Of a stretch of 64,000 bases of DNA, positions 53,519 to 62,041 are shown one piece after another. Source of the stretch: Haloferax mediterranei ATCC 33500 (lineage in GTDB: Archaea; Halobacteriota; Halobacteria; Halobacteriales; Haloferacaceae). Made by a program: the position numbers and the translations under genes. The stretch covers positions 2,170,001-2,234,000 of the forward strand of contig NC_017941.2 in the NCBI RefSeq assembly GCF_000306765.2, in the 5' to 3' direction. The notes beneath the pieces are model-generated. The model was given only the letters and a program-made list of their open reading frames with translations. It had not been told where the DNA came from and ran no database searches. Positions within the stretch are counted from its first letter, which is position 1. The number at the start of each line of letters is the position of its first letter.

Positions 53519-55561
53519 TCAGTAGGGATCCGTAGCCGTAAACGTGTACTCTTGTGAACTTCCGTCCCCGAAGTACAGGGTCACGGCCACTTCTTCGCCT
53601 TCCATTCTGACACGGTTCCCACCGTTGTTTTGGAATTCGTAGATGTATATCGTCGCTTGACTCCCAGCGTCTACCACGCCATTTTCAGTGAGGCGCTCTC
53701 GCTGACCCAGACTGTATGGCGTCCCACTGTCTCCGTAGTACGGCGGGCCGCCGTCCATCTCAAGGAGACCGTCGTCAGATGCGTCGAGATACACCTCGTG
53801 TTGTCCGTCTTGATACTGGCCACCGTTGCTCTCACGCACGTAGCGTGCTTGTGATGCGCTGGTTTCGATCGAGATGCCGGTGATACTGACCGAGTCGGAA
53901 CCGTCGTTTCGAACCTTGAACTGGGCACCGGATGTCTCGCCACCATTTGCGAGTGCAAGCCCGCTCCCCGAGACGTGATTCATATTGTCTCCCGAGGAGC
54001 CTCCACCACTTCCCGAGACGATTTTAACACGTATCGTATCGGACGAACCACCGGCCGTCGCGTAAGCAGTTGCGACCCCATCGGAGACTGAAATCGTCGT
54101 GCTGGCGACACCACTCCCGTCTGTTTCGTCCGTTCCTAATCCACCGGTCAAAACGGTCGAGTCGTTCGTCGCAAAGTCGACATTCGCGTTCGAAACTGAC
54201 TGGCTGTCATCCGCCACAGTGACGATTCCGTCGAAGTCCGAAACACTACTGCTGTCAACGACGAGCGTGTCGTTTGCACTGTAATAGTCGACGGCACTGC
54301 CGCCGGTCGAATCCATCTCGTCACCATCCCAGACAATATCGTATAGTCCAGTGATTCCGGACCCCGACCCGGAACCAGGGACGACTTCGGCGGTTGCATT
54401 CTGCAGGCGAGACGCGTCGAAGTCTGTCGATGGGTCGCGGTTGATACTCGCCCGTACGGTGTAGCTTGTCGCACTCGGATCAGTCAACGAGACCGTAACC
54501 TGTCCATCCGCGTCTGTGTCGAGGTCCGTGAGTTTCGATCCGGATTGTCCCTGTGCCGCAAGCGGTGTCGAAGGGAGCGCGGTTACATTTAGGGTTGCTC
54601 CACTCACCGGATTGTTGTACCTGTCTCTCACCTCGAACGTCACCGACGAACTACTCTTGTCAGCGACTGTGAGGTAGTGTGGTGACTGGGATTCGGCACC
54701 CGACCCGACCTCAATCTTCCCGACTCGGAGGTTATAGGTCTCGCCGCGCTCCATCTCGATGACGACGCTCCCGGCCGCCCCATCGTGAACTTCGTGAACG
54801 TAGGCGTCGTTCGACGTATCGCCCGAACCATCTAATTCCTCGGCGTCGGTCAGAATCGTCTTCCAATCCTCGACCGAGAGCTTCGTCGGCACGGTAATCG
54901 TCACGTTGCTCGTTGACGAGTTGTTCGTCACGGACACCGTCCGGGTCGCCGAACTCACTGCCTGCGCGTCGATAGTCGCGCTTCTGACGCCGTTTTCGGA
55001 GTAGTTCCCGTCGAGAAGAACCAGCGAGATGGTTCGGCCATCCACGAGCGACTGTCCAGTAAGCGTCCCGTTGTACCCGCTTTCGAAGCGGTTGTATGCG
55101 ATAGTGTTCTCGTACACCGTCGTCGGCGAACTCTGCATGACGTGGTAGCGCGGGCTGTATTCGAGCGATTTCGTGGTGAAGGAAAGCGCATTATCGGCGA
55201 CGTAGTCGTCCGTTTCGTCCTCGCTCGTGCTGACATTCGAGACGGTGAGCGTTCCGAGTGACTGTGTCTGGAGTGTCCCAGAGACTGGTCCGGGATTGAC
55301 GAACAGCGTCCGACTCGGATAGCGTGTGCCGAGTGAGACGGTCGCCGGACGAGTCATCGGTTCTGACGCGCTCTCGATGACGGCCCCGCGGAGCGAGACG
55401 AAATCGTCGTGAACGTTTTGGTTGTGTTGGAACTCGACCTGCTCGTTTTGATTCGGGACGACGGTTGCCTGGTACATCGACATCGAGATGATGATGATGC
55501 CGAAGAGCAGCACTGCTCCGATCTGAACAGTGACTGCACGCTCATCGCCCCGAAAGTTCAT
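53519..55561 (-). CDS. Large surface protein with pilin-like N-terminus and Ig-like repeats
   Basis: 680 residues from ATG 55561 (MNFRGDERAVTVQIGAVLLF); the upstream extension crosses the DUF2150 gene. ERAVTVQIGAVLLFGIIIIS has the charged leader plus hydrophobic helix of type III (pilin-like) signals, after which QNEQVEFQHNQNVHDDFVSL starts the secreted part. The long ectodomain is Ser/Thr/Asn rich with Ig-like segments: FEVRDRYNNPVSGATLNVTA and a later ADDSQSVSNANVDFATNDST repeat-like unit, plus SGSGGGSSGDN linkers. No PGF-CTERM. Likely an adhesive or pseudopilin surface protein. Codon and base composition are lower-GC than neighbours. Confidence 0.8.
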   Translation of the reverse strand: MNFRGDERAVTVQIGAVLLFGIIIISMSMYQATVVPNQNEQVEFQHNQNVHDDFVSLRGAVIESASEPMTRPATVSLGTRYPSRTLFVNPGPVSGTLQTQSLGTLTVSNVSTSEDETDDYVADNALSFTTKSLEYSPRYHVMQSSPTTVYENTIAYNRFESGYNGTLTGQSLVDGRTISLVLLDGNYSENGVRSATIDAQAVSSATRTVSVTNNSSTSNVTITVPTKLSVEDWKTILTDAEELDGSGDTSNDAYVHEVHDGAAGSVVIEMERGETYNLRVGKIEVGSGAESQSPHYLTVADKSSSSVTFEVRDRYNNPVSGATLNVTALPSTPLAAQGQSGSKLTDLDTDADGQVTVSLTDPSATSYTVRASINRDPSTDFDASRLQNATAEVVPGSGSGSGITGLYDIVWDGDEMDSTGGSAVDYYSANDTLVVDSSSVSDFDGIVTVADDSQSVSNANVDFATNDSTVLTGGLGTDETDGSGVASTTISVSDGVATAYATAGGSSDTIRVKIVSGSGGGSSGDNMNHVSGSGLALANGGETSGAQFKVRNDGSDSVSITGISIETSASQARYVRESNGGQYQDGQHEVYLDASDDGLLEMDGGPPYYGDSGTPYSLGQRERLTENGVVDAGSQATIYIYEFQNNGGNRVRMEGEEVAVTLYFGDGSSQEYTFTATDPY

Positions 55562-55631
55562 ATAACCCGAAGGTAACTCGAAGGGGAAAAAGACTCCTAC
55601 CGTCGTCGATGTGCGTGAGAGGCGGCCGAGA

Positions 55632-56219
55632 TTAGTCTTCTTCTTCGACGACTTCAGGCTCCGACAGCCCGCTCTGGAGGCTGTCGAGACCGTTGACCCA
55701 CTCGGTGACGAGTCCGAACTCGAGTTCGTCGAGCACTTCGATGTCGAGTTCGTCGCCGTCGATGACGCGGGTACCGACCTGCACGATGTAGCCAAGCGCA
55801 CTGTCGAGGTCGTCCGCTTCCTCGGCGTCCGCGGCGGCGAGCACGTACGCCTCCATGTCGTCTTCGAGCTCTGCAGGACCTGCAACGAGGTACTCCTCGG
55901 CCGCGAAGAAGGCACACGAGAGGCTCGTCTGGACGCTCCCGATGAGAATCTCGGCTTCTTCGTTCTCCGACTCGAATTCGGCTTCCGCCATCACGATGTC
56001 GTGGACGGTTGCGAGTTCGTCGAGCGCCTCCTCTTCGTCGAGGGTGTCGTCGTCGTAGGCGGTCAGAATCTTCGCGATTGCGATTGCCGCGTCGTTCTGC
56101 ACGTTCATCAGCAGACGACCGGTCTCCTCACTTTCGAGGTCCAGGTCCTCTTCTTCGACGCGCGTCAACCAGTTCTGCCAGCGTTCCGGCGAGTAGTATC
56201 GTTCCTCGGCCTCGGTCAT
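55632..56219 (-). CDS. DUF2150 protein
   Basis: 195 residues from ATG 56219 (MTEAEERYYSPERWQNW). Strongly acidic, all-helical, matching the archaeal DUF2150 family: NWLTRVEEEDLDLESEETGR, LMNVQNDAAIAIAKILTAYD, SLSCAFFAAEEYLVAGPAE and LGYIVQVGTRVIDGDELDI. Function unknown; the family is nearly universal in haloarchaea. An upstream in-frame ATG at 56246 adds nine residues of mixed quality. Minus strand, its own unit between the surface protein and a TatD-like gene. Confidence 0.88.
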   Translation of the reverse strand: MTEAEERYYSPERWQNWLTRVEEEDLDLESEETGRLLMNVQNDAAIAIAKILTAYDDDTLDEEEALDELATVHDIVMAEAEFESENEEAEILIGSVQTSLSCAFFAAEEYLVAGPAELEDDMEAYVLAAADAEEADDLDSALGYIVQVGTRVIDGDELDIEVLDELEFGLVTEWVNGLDSLQSGLSEPEVVEEED

Positions 56220-56408
56220 ACTTACAACCTCCCGTGCCGGACTCAAATGCCTTTCTTATCCTGCTGGCAGTGCGTGCGATTCAGGAGCATGTGCGCTCTC
56301 GACACGAGACGCACCAAGAACCACCGTCAGCACCCCTTCTGTGCCGCATCAGAACAGCAGCCGAGAGGTATCGGTGATGTTCGCAGTCGGGAGTCGCTTC
56401 AGACGAAG

Positions 56409-57257
56409 TTAGTTGTCGAGGGTCGACTCGGTGTCCACGTCGTACACGAGTGCGGGCGTCTCGACGTGCGCGTTTCTAACTGCCGCATCGTATCCCTCGT
56501 CCAAGAGCCAGTCGACCCGACGCGGAACTGTCTTCGGTCCCATCACCGCACCGGGTCGGTCAGGGTCGTCGATAAAATCGGTCTCCATGAGGAACGGCAC
56601 ACCTCGCTCGGCGGCGTCTTCGAGGCGGTCTTTGTCGCTCATGACGCTCGGCGTCCCGCCGGTGAGGTGTCCCTGCGCGTAGTGTTTGACCACTCGCTCG
56701 CGCGGGACGTCGCGCTCGTCGGCCCAGTCGGCCACGTCCGAGAGGTCGGTCGTCGATTCCGTGTGGAGTTGGAGTGCGCAGTCGCAGTCGGCCGCGAGGT
56801 CGAGTCCGTGTCGGAGCACGGCGTTCGATGCCTCCCAGACGGCGTCCGTAACCTCGTAGTGCGGTCGCCCGGATTTGAGCGCGAGCGCGTCGCCCGCGCG
56901 GACATACTCTGCGGCAACATCCAGACCGGCGGCCATCAGGTCTCGCGCGTCTTCGGGGTCGTACCCCCTGTCGTCGACGAGTTTCGAGACGAGTCCGGGG
57001 TGGACGCCGAGGACGGGCCACGCGCGTCCGTCGAGGATTTCTGCGGCCGCTCGAACCACGTCGATGGTCGTCTCGAAAACCGGGCGGAAGTCCTCGCCCG
57101 TCTCCACCTCGTGGCCGAGGAGCCACGAGGGTTTATTCACGACGAGCAGGTGCGTGCCGCCGCTTCGAGCGAAGTCCTTCACGGCCTCCAGTCCGCGACC
57201 GTGGTCCGGGTCGAGGTGGAGGTGATTGTCCAGTACCGGCGTGTCGAACTCCTGCAT
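56409..57257 (-). CDS. TatD-related metal-dependent hydrolase
   Basis: 282 residues. Amidohydrolase fold with metal marks: VLDNHLHLDPDHGRGLE (HxH), a Gly-rich turn PVLGVHPGLV, ALQLHTESTTDLSDV (mid His, as in TatD and PHP-like enzymes), VVKHYAQGHLTGG and FLMETDFIDDPDRPGAV (late Asp). TatD enzymes are Mg-dependent DNases or related hydrolases; the archaeal branch is uncharacterised. Two genes in from halolysin; no obvious operon. Confidence 0.88.
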   Translation of the reverse strand: MQEFDTPVLDNHLHLDPDHGRGLEAVKDFARSGGTHLLVVNKPSWLLGHEVETGEDFRPVFETTIDVVRAAAEILDGRAWPVLGVHPGLVSKLVDDRGYDPEDARDLMAAGLDVAAEYVRAGDALALKSGRPHYEVTDAVWEASNAVLRHGLDLAADCDCALQLHTESTTDLSDVADWADERDVPRERVVKHYAQGHLTGGTPSVMSDKDRLEDAAERGVPFLMETDFIDDPDRPGAVMGPKTVPRRVDWLLDEGYDAAVRNAHVETPALVYDVDTESTLDN

Positions 57258-57341
57258 AGTGTGGTGGTCGAGCGGAGCGGGAAAAAGCGAACCGTTCGCG
57301 TGCGACGAAGATGACCCGGTGAACAGTTACAACCGTCTTTA

Positions 57342-57821
57342 TCAGTCGTCGGTGTGGTCGACAACTTCGTCGAGCGTCATCGCGTGGGTGGCCGCGTTTT
57401 GGAGTGCGTCCGACCGTCCGTAGCTTCCGGGTGCGATGGCGACCGTTCGGAGACCGTACTCGTTTGCCGTCTCCAGTGCGGGCTTAAAGTCGGTATCCCG
57501 CGAGGCAACAGCGATGACATCCGCGCGACCCTCGACGGCAAAGCGTGTGAGGTCGACTGCGAGTTTCACGTCGACATCACCGCTCGTAATCACGACTTCG
57601 AAGCCGCGGGCTTCGGCCGCCTGAATCAGTCCGGGGGTAGCGTGCTCGTCGAGATATAGTCGCGTCGCGCTCATCGTTCCGCCGAGCGACCGCGCAGCCA
57701 TCCGAATGTCGTCTAAATCTACGTCGAACTCGTCGCGGAGAACGTTCGGTCCATCCACGAAGAGTGCTACTTGGCCCGACGGTGCACCATCGGGACCGAA
57801 CAACCGCCGCAGGAGGTCCAT
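57342..57821 (-). CDS. NYN-domain protein (LabA/DUF88 type, PIN-like)
   Basis: 159 residues. Acid residues of the NYN/PIN nuclease fold are at the right places: ALFVDGPNVLRDEFDVDLDD, then SGDVDVKLAVDLTRFAVEG, and AVASRDTDFKPALETANEYG. It probably cleaves RNA or is a regulatory nuclease-like protein. TIGR00288-like proteins are conserved in archaea without an experimental role. Its own gene, 85 bp from the TatD-like gene. Confidence 0.88.
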   Translation of the reverse strand: MDLLRRLFGPDGAPSGQVALFVDGPNVLRDEFDVDLDDIRMAARSLGGTMSATRLYLDEHATPGLIQAAEARGFEVVITSGDVDVKLAVDLTRFAVEGRADVIAVASRDTDFKPALETANEYGLRTVAIAPGSYGRSDALQNAATHAMTLDEVVDHTDD

Positions 57822-58029
57822 ACACCACCTCGCCCGGTTTCAGGTTTATAAATTTCGAGGGAGTCGCCGAAGTAGTGCCGGGGCAGACCGACGGAGCCGA
57901 CGCGAGAACAATTAGTCAATTTATTTGAGTTTCTGACTATCTCTTAGTAATGTCTTGATAATTATGGTGAAATCTAAATTTCAGTCAAGCTAACACATAA
58001 TATCGTAGTGCACTGAGTCATGTTTGCCC

Positions 58030-59589
58030 ATGGCAGGCACACCGAACTTCGACAGACGAAGCTTCCTACGACTCGCCGCAGCCGCAGGCCTCACCGGCAT
58101 GGCTGGTGTAACTAGTGCGACTCCCGGTCGCTCGCCCGGTCCGAAGAAGGACGAAATCCTCGTCGGCGTCACGTCGACTGCCGACAGTCCGCGGAAGGCA
58201 GTTGCGGATGCAGTTCCGGGGAATGCTGAGATCGTTCACGAGAACGAGACCCTCAGCTACGCTGCAGTCAAGTTCCCCTCTAAGGCACCGAAACAAGCGC
58301 GTGAAAACTTCATCTCGGCGATTACGAAGCGAGATGAAGTGAAGTACGCCGAGAAGAACGCGACGCACGAAGCGCTCTATACGGCGAACGACCCGAAGTA
58401 TGGTAGTCAGTACGCACCCCAGCAGGTAAACGCCGACTCCGCGTGGGACACCACGCTCGGAAGTTCCTCCGTGAAGATTGCCGTCGTCGACCAGGGTGTC
58501 AAGTACGACCACCCCGACCTTTCGAGCCAGTTCGGCTCGAACAAAGGTCGAGACTTCGTCGACAACGACGGAGACCCGTATCCGGACCTGCTCTCCGACG
58601 AGTACCACGGAACCCACGTCGCAGGTATCGCCGCCGGGACCACCGATAACAACGAAGGTATTGGCGGAATCAGTAACTCCACGCTCCTCTCTGGACGCGC
58701 CCTTTCCGAATCCGGAAGCGGTTCGACGAGTGACATCGCGGACGCTATCGAGTGGGCCGCAGACCAGGGTGCAGACGTTATCAACCTCTCCCTGGGTGGT
58801 GGCGGCTACTCCTCGACGATGAAAAACGCCGTATCCTACGCGACGCAGCAAGGTTCGCTCGTCGTCGCCGCTGCTGGTAATGACGGCCGGCAAAGCGTCT
58901 CCTACCCCGCGGCATACAGCGAGTGTGTCGCCGTCTCGGCGCTCGACCCCGACGAGACGCTCGCATCGTACTCGAACTACGGGTCGGAAATCGACCTCGC
59001 AGCACCGGGGACGAACGTCCTCTCGTGCTGGACGACCAGTACCGAGTACAACGAAATCTCCGGGACGTCGATGGCGACGCCCGTCGTCTCGGGTGTGGCC
59101 GGTCTCGCGCTTGCCGTTCACAACCTCTCGCCCGCCGACCTGCGGAACCACCTGAAGAACACCGCAGTCGATATCGGCCTCAGCAGTACGAAACAGGGTT
59201 CGGGTCGCGTCGACGCCGCAAACGCTGTCACGACTGACCCCGGCGATGGCGGGGGCGGTGGTGGCGGCGGTTCGAAGGAAACGACCTACGATGGGACGCT
59301 CTCCTCGTCGTCGGACTCAAACTGTGTGAGCCACTCGTGGAACTACAGCTCCCCGTCACAGGTGGTCATCGACCTCAGCGGTCCGAGCAGCGCCGACTTC
59401 GACCTGTACGCGACCGAAGGGTCGGGAACGTGTCCGACGACGCGCTCCTACGATTACCGCTCGTGGTCCTACGACAGTACCGAACAGATCGTCATCGACA
59501 ACCCCGACACGTCGGCAGACCTCGGTATCCTGGTCGACAGCTACAGCGGCAGCGGCAGCTACACCGTGACCATCACGGAAAAGGAATAA
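58030..59589 (+). CDS. hly: Halolysin (secreted subtilisin-family serine protease)
   Basis: 519 residues from ATG 58030; the in-frame start at 58024 is weaker. It has a Tat signal (NFDRRSFLRLAAAAGLTGMA), a propeptide (about residues 35-115) ending near the mature start, then the S8 domain with catalytic Asp in IAVVDQGVKYDHPD, His in YHGTHVAGIAAG and Ser in ISGTSMATPVVSG. A Gly-rich linker (GDGGGGGGGG) leads to a C-terminal PPC domain with two Cys (SNCVSHSWNY, SGTCPTTRSYDYRSW). This matches, from memory, halolysin R4 of H. mediterranei in length and sequence. It is a halophilic extracellular protease for nutrient scavenging; the upstream region is AT-rich and likely regulated. Confidence 0.95.
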   Translation: MAGTPNFDRRSFLRLAAAAGLTGMAGVTSATPGRSPGPKKDEILVGVTSTADSPRKAVADAVPGNAEIVHENETLSYAAVKFPSKAPKQARENFISAITKRDEVKYAEKNATHEALYTANDPKYGSQYAPQQVNADSAWDTTLGSSSVKIAVVDQGVKYDHPDLSSQFGSNKGRDFVDNDGDPYPDLLSDEYHGTHVAGIAAGTTDNNEGIGGISNSTLLSGRALSESGSGSTSDIADAIEWAADQGADVINLSLGGGGYSSTMKNAVSYATQQGSLVVAAAGNDGRQSVSYPAAYSECVAVSALDPDETLASYSNYGSEIDLAAPGTNVLSCWTTSTEYNEISGTSMATPVVSGVAGLALAVHNLSPADLRNHLKNTAVDIGLSSTKQGSGRVDAANAVTTDPGDGGGGGGGGSKETTYDGTLSSSSDSNCVSHSWNYSSPSQVVIDLSGPSSADFDLYATEGSGTCPTTRSYDYRSWSYDSTEQIVIDNPDTSADLGILVDSYSGSGSYTVTITEKE

Positions 59590-59786
59590 CTCTCCCCAAG
59601 AAAGCGCGCTAGCCGTCTTCCGACGGACATTCGAGCAGGCATCGGCTCCACGGACTGTCGATGCTTCATGAGCGCGTAGGGCTATGGTCCCGAAAACCGG
59701 GTCCCGAAAACGCGTCATCACGCCCTACATCCTTGCGGCACGGAACCCCACGATGCGCTGATACGACTTCGCTGCCTACCTCCCGT

Positions 59787-60180
59787 ATGACTGGGCGCGA
59801 GGCAACACAAACAGTTGGTATTCTGGGGTTCCACAACAGCAGAGAGACGAAAGCCATCTGTAACGCCGTCTCTATGCTCGGGCAGAACGCCGTCTGGCTT
59901 CACGAGGAGGCCGTCAGTATTGACGTGTCGTCTGAGGGTGTTACACTCGACCCCGACGTCGATGTCGTGGTCAACCGGCTCCTCCTTTCGAAATCGACGA
60001 CACCACTCGAAGACCGCTCTATCACCAGTTGCTACGCGGCCGTGCAGTCAGTTCTCAACGACCCTCGAAACGCTCTCTTTGCTGTCCACAAACATGCGGC
60101 AGCGAGTCGACTGTCTCTGTATTCCCTCCGGTGCCGAGAGAGGTCTGACCGCGATGATGTGAAAAAGAACGGGTGTGGGT
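59787..60180 (+). pseudogene. Truncated RimK-type ATP-grasp ligase (N-terminal fragment)
   Basis: From ATG 59787 the frame reads VGILGFHNSRETKAICNAVS, LGQNAVWLHEEAVSIDVS, DPDVDVVVNRLLLSK and LNDPRNALFAVHKHAAASRL, the N-terminal domain of haloarchaeal RimK-family glutamate ligases (about 105 residues). After about base 60110 the similarity stops and the frame runs into unrelated sequence (RERSDRDDVKKNG), ending at 60200 inside the 3' end of the EF-1 alpha gene. The ATP-grasp catalytic part is missing, so this is a gene remnant, probably left by a rearrangement. Reading the family from memory. Confidence 0.75.
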
Positions 60181-60189
60181 CGAACCGCG

Positions 60190-61452
60190 TTATTCGTTGA
60201 CTTCGAGGACCTTCCCGGCCGCGATGGTCTGGCCCATGTCGCGGATTGCGAAGCTACCGAGTTCGGGGATATTCGAGGATGGCTCGATGCTGAGTGGCTT
60301 CTGCGGGCGGAGCGTGACGATTGCGGCGTCGCCAGCCTTGATGAAGTCAGGGTTCTCCTCTGCAACCTCGCCCGACGCGGGGTCGAGTTTCTGGTCGAGC
60401 GATTCGAACGTACACGCCACCTGTGACGTGTGGGCGTGAATGACCGGCGTGTAGCCAGCAGTGATAACAGACGGGTGCTGCATGACGACAATCTGTGCAC
60501 TGAACGTCTCGGCTACGGACGGCGGCTCGTCGGCCGGACCACAAACGTCCCCGCGACGGATATCGTCTTTGCCCACGCCGCGGACGTTGAACCCGATGTT
60601 GTCGCCCGGACCAGCCTCGGCGACCTCCTCGTGGTGCATCTCGATGGTCTTCACCTCTCCGCCGACGTTCGACGGCATGAACATGACGTTGTCGCCGGTG
60701 TTCAGGATACCCGTCTCGACACGGCCGACGGGGACAGTCCCGATACCGGAGATGGTGTACACGTCCTGAATCGGGATGCGGAGCGGTGCGTCAGTCGGCG
60801 GTGACGGTTCTGGCAGGTTATTGAGCGACTCCAGCACTGTCGGACCGTCGAACCACGACATGTTCTCCGAGGACTCGGCGATGTTGTCGCCTTCGAACGC
60901 GGAGATGGGGATGAACCCGGCGTCTTCGGTGTCGAAGCGGACCTGTTTGAGGAGCTGTTGGACTTCCTCTTTGACCTGCTTGTAGGTGTCCTCGCTGTAG
61001 TCAACAACGTCCATCTTGTTGACCGCGATGATGAGCTCCTCGATGCCGAGGGTGCGGGCGAGGAAGACGTGTTCGCGGGTCTGCGGCGCAACGCCGTCGT
61101 CGGCTGCCACGACGAGAATAGCATGGTCGGCCTGCGACGCGCCCGTAATCATGTTCTTCACGAAGTCACGGTGACCGGGCGTGTCGACGATAGTGAAGTA
61201 GTATTTGTCCGTGTCGAAGCGCTGGTGGGCGATATCGATGGTGACACCGCGCTCACGTTCTTCCGCGAGGTTGTCCATGACGTAGGCGAACTCGAAGCCT
61301 GACTTCCCCTTGGACTCCGCTTCCTCGCGGTGCTGTTCGATAATGTGTTCGGGTACGCTACCTGTTTCGAACAGGAGTCGACCGACGAGTGTGGATTTCC
61401 CGTGGTCGACGTGTCCGATGATGGCTAAGTTTTGGTGTGGTTTGTCTGCCAT
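60190..61452 (-). CDS. tef1a: Translation elongation factor aEF-1 alpha (stand-alone copy)
   Basis: 420 residues from ATG 61452 ([20 protein letters not shown]). GTPase that delivers aminoacyl-tRNA to the ribosome. G1 GHVDHGKST, switch I region with [14 protein letters not shown]3 DTPGHRD, G4 NKMD; domain [18 protein letters not shown] and domain [23 protein letters not shown]. Two features are odd: it is not beside rpsJ, fusA or other ribosomal-protein genes as in known Haloferax tef1a clusters, and G3 is DTPGHRD where archaeal EF-1 alpha commonly has DCPGHRD. It may be a second copy or a relocated single one. Promoter-like CATATTTTAC (minus strand) lies 29-38 bp upstream. Confidence 0.92.
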   Translation of the reverse strand: MADKPHQNLAIIGHVDHGKSTLVGRLLFETGSVPEHIIEQHREEAESKGKSGFEFAYVMDNLAEERERGVTIDIAHQRFDTDKYYFTIVDTPGHRDFVKNMITGASQADHAILVVAADDGVAPQTREHVFLARTLGIEELIIAVNKMDVVDYSEDTYKQVKEEVQQLLKQVRFDTEDAGFIPISAFEGDNIAESSENMSWFDGPTVLESLNNLPEPSPPTDAPLRIPIQDVYTISGIGTVPVGRVETGILNTGDNVMFMPSNVGGEVKTIEMHHEEVAEAGPGDNIGFNVRGVGKDDIRRGDVCGPADEPPSVAETFSAQIVVMQHPSVITAGYTPVIHAHTSQVACTFESLDQKLDPASGEVAEENPDFIKAGDAAIVTLRPQKPLSIEPSSNIPELGSFAIRDMGQTIAAGKVLEVNE

Positions 61453-61874
61453 GGGTATCAGGGCACTGTCGCCCAGTTTGGTAAAATATGACACGCAGGG
61501 GTAAATCCGTTTCCCGGGTTACGGCGTGTTTCTTCCGAAGTCGAACGGTTACGGCGGATATTCCACCCTACGAGACTCTCGCAACAAATCACAGATAAGA
61601 ATACGTCTCGAATCTACGGAGACGGCCGAGATAGAACAGTAAAATTCGTTCAAAGACGGTGCATCGCGGCGGCCATGTCGGCGAACGTGGCCGTGCGACG
61701 AACGGGTACCTCGCGAGCGTCAGCCTCGTCGGTGTTGGTCCTTACAACAATCATAGTAACTGTTTTGTGTCATTGGATAATAAAGATATCCCAAATCATT
61801 TTTCGTTTGGATTATGCTGCATTGCGTCCAACGGTTACAGTGCGAACCTTTATTTTTGACCTCCGAAACGTAAC

Positions 61875-61952
61875 ATGTGCATGATTCGAAACGAACGAAG
61901 CTGTACTCGAAGCCGTGAGTCCGGTGCGACTCACGGCTGGGTTCCGCGATAG
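61875..61952 (+). CDS. 25-codon ORF in the leader of the ProRS-like gene
   Basis: ATG 61875 to TAG at 61950-61952 encodes a 25-residue peptide that begins MCMIRNERSCTRSRESG and ends WVPR. It starts at the distance from the TATA-like box (about 23 bp) expected for a leaderless message. The hairpin at 61911-61938 lies within it. A regulatory leader peptide is likely; a mere coincidence of open codons cannot be excluded. Confidence 0.45.
   Translation: MCMIRNERSCTRSRESGATHGWVPR
61911..61938 (+). promoter_or_regulatory. Leader hairpin of the ProRS-like gene
   Basis: AGCCGTGAGT (61911-61920), loop CCGGTGCG, ACTCACGGCT (61929-61938): a perfect 10-bp stem inside the 5' leader, about 105 nt before the start codon. 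Very stable; an attenuation-type or protein-binding element is plausible. A role in sensing proline or tRNA is unproven. Confidence 0.6.
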
Positions 61953-62041
61953 TCGTCTCAACGCTGTTTCTCCCCGATTACTGACGAGCACTGTCCTGTT
62001 CGACACGTCACCCAGCCACCGGTTCATTGGAGGTGTCCGAC

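Larger units (their letters stand above)
61453..62041. other. Divergent regulatory region between EF-1 alpha and the ProRS-like gene
   Basis: 590 bp with no long gene. Left side: EF-1 alpha promoter (61481-61490, minus). Middle: AT-rich around 61740-61800. Right side: a TATA-like CTTTATTTT at 61848-61856, a 25-codon ORF starting 19-27 bp downstream, and a hairpin. The long leader of the ProRS-like gene therefore spans about 160 nt. Confidence 0.6.

Noticed and set aside
59661-59786. Extended start for the RimK fragment
   Set aside because: The extra residues are basic and unrelated to the family; ATG 59787 begins the recognisable domain.
61848-62041. T-box-type tRNA sensor before the ProRS-like gene
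   Set aside because: No T-box consensus (AGGGUGGNACCGCG) or specifier stem found; T-boxes are not known in archaea.
62027-62041. TTG start for the ProRS-like protein
   Set aside because: It overlaps the Shine-Dalgarno sequence that serves GTG 62042, and the extra five residues do not align with ProRS N-termini.
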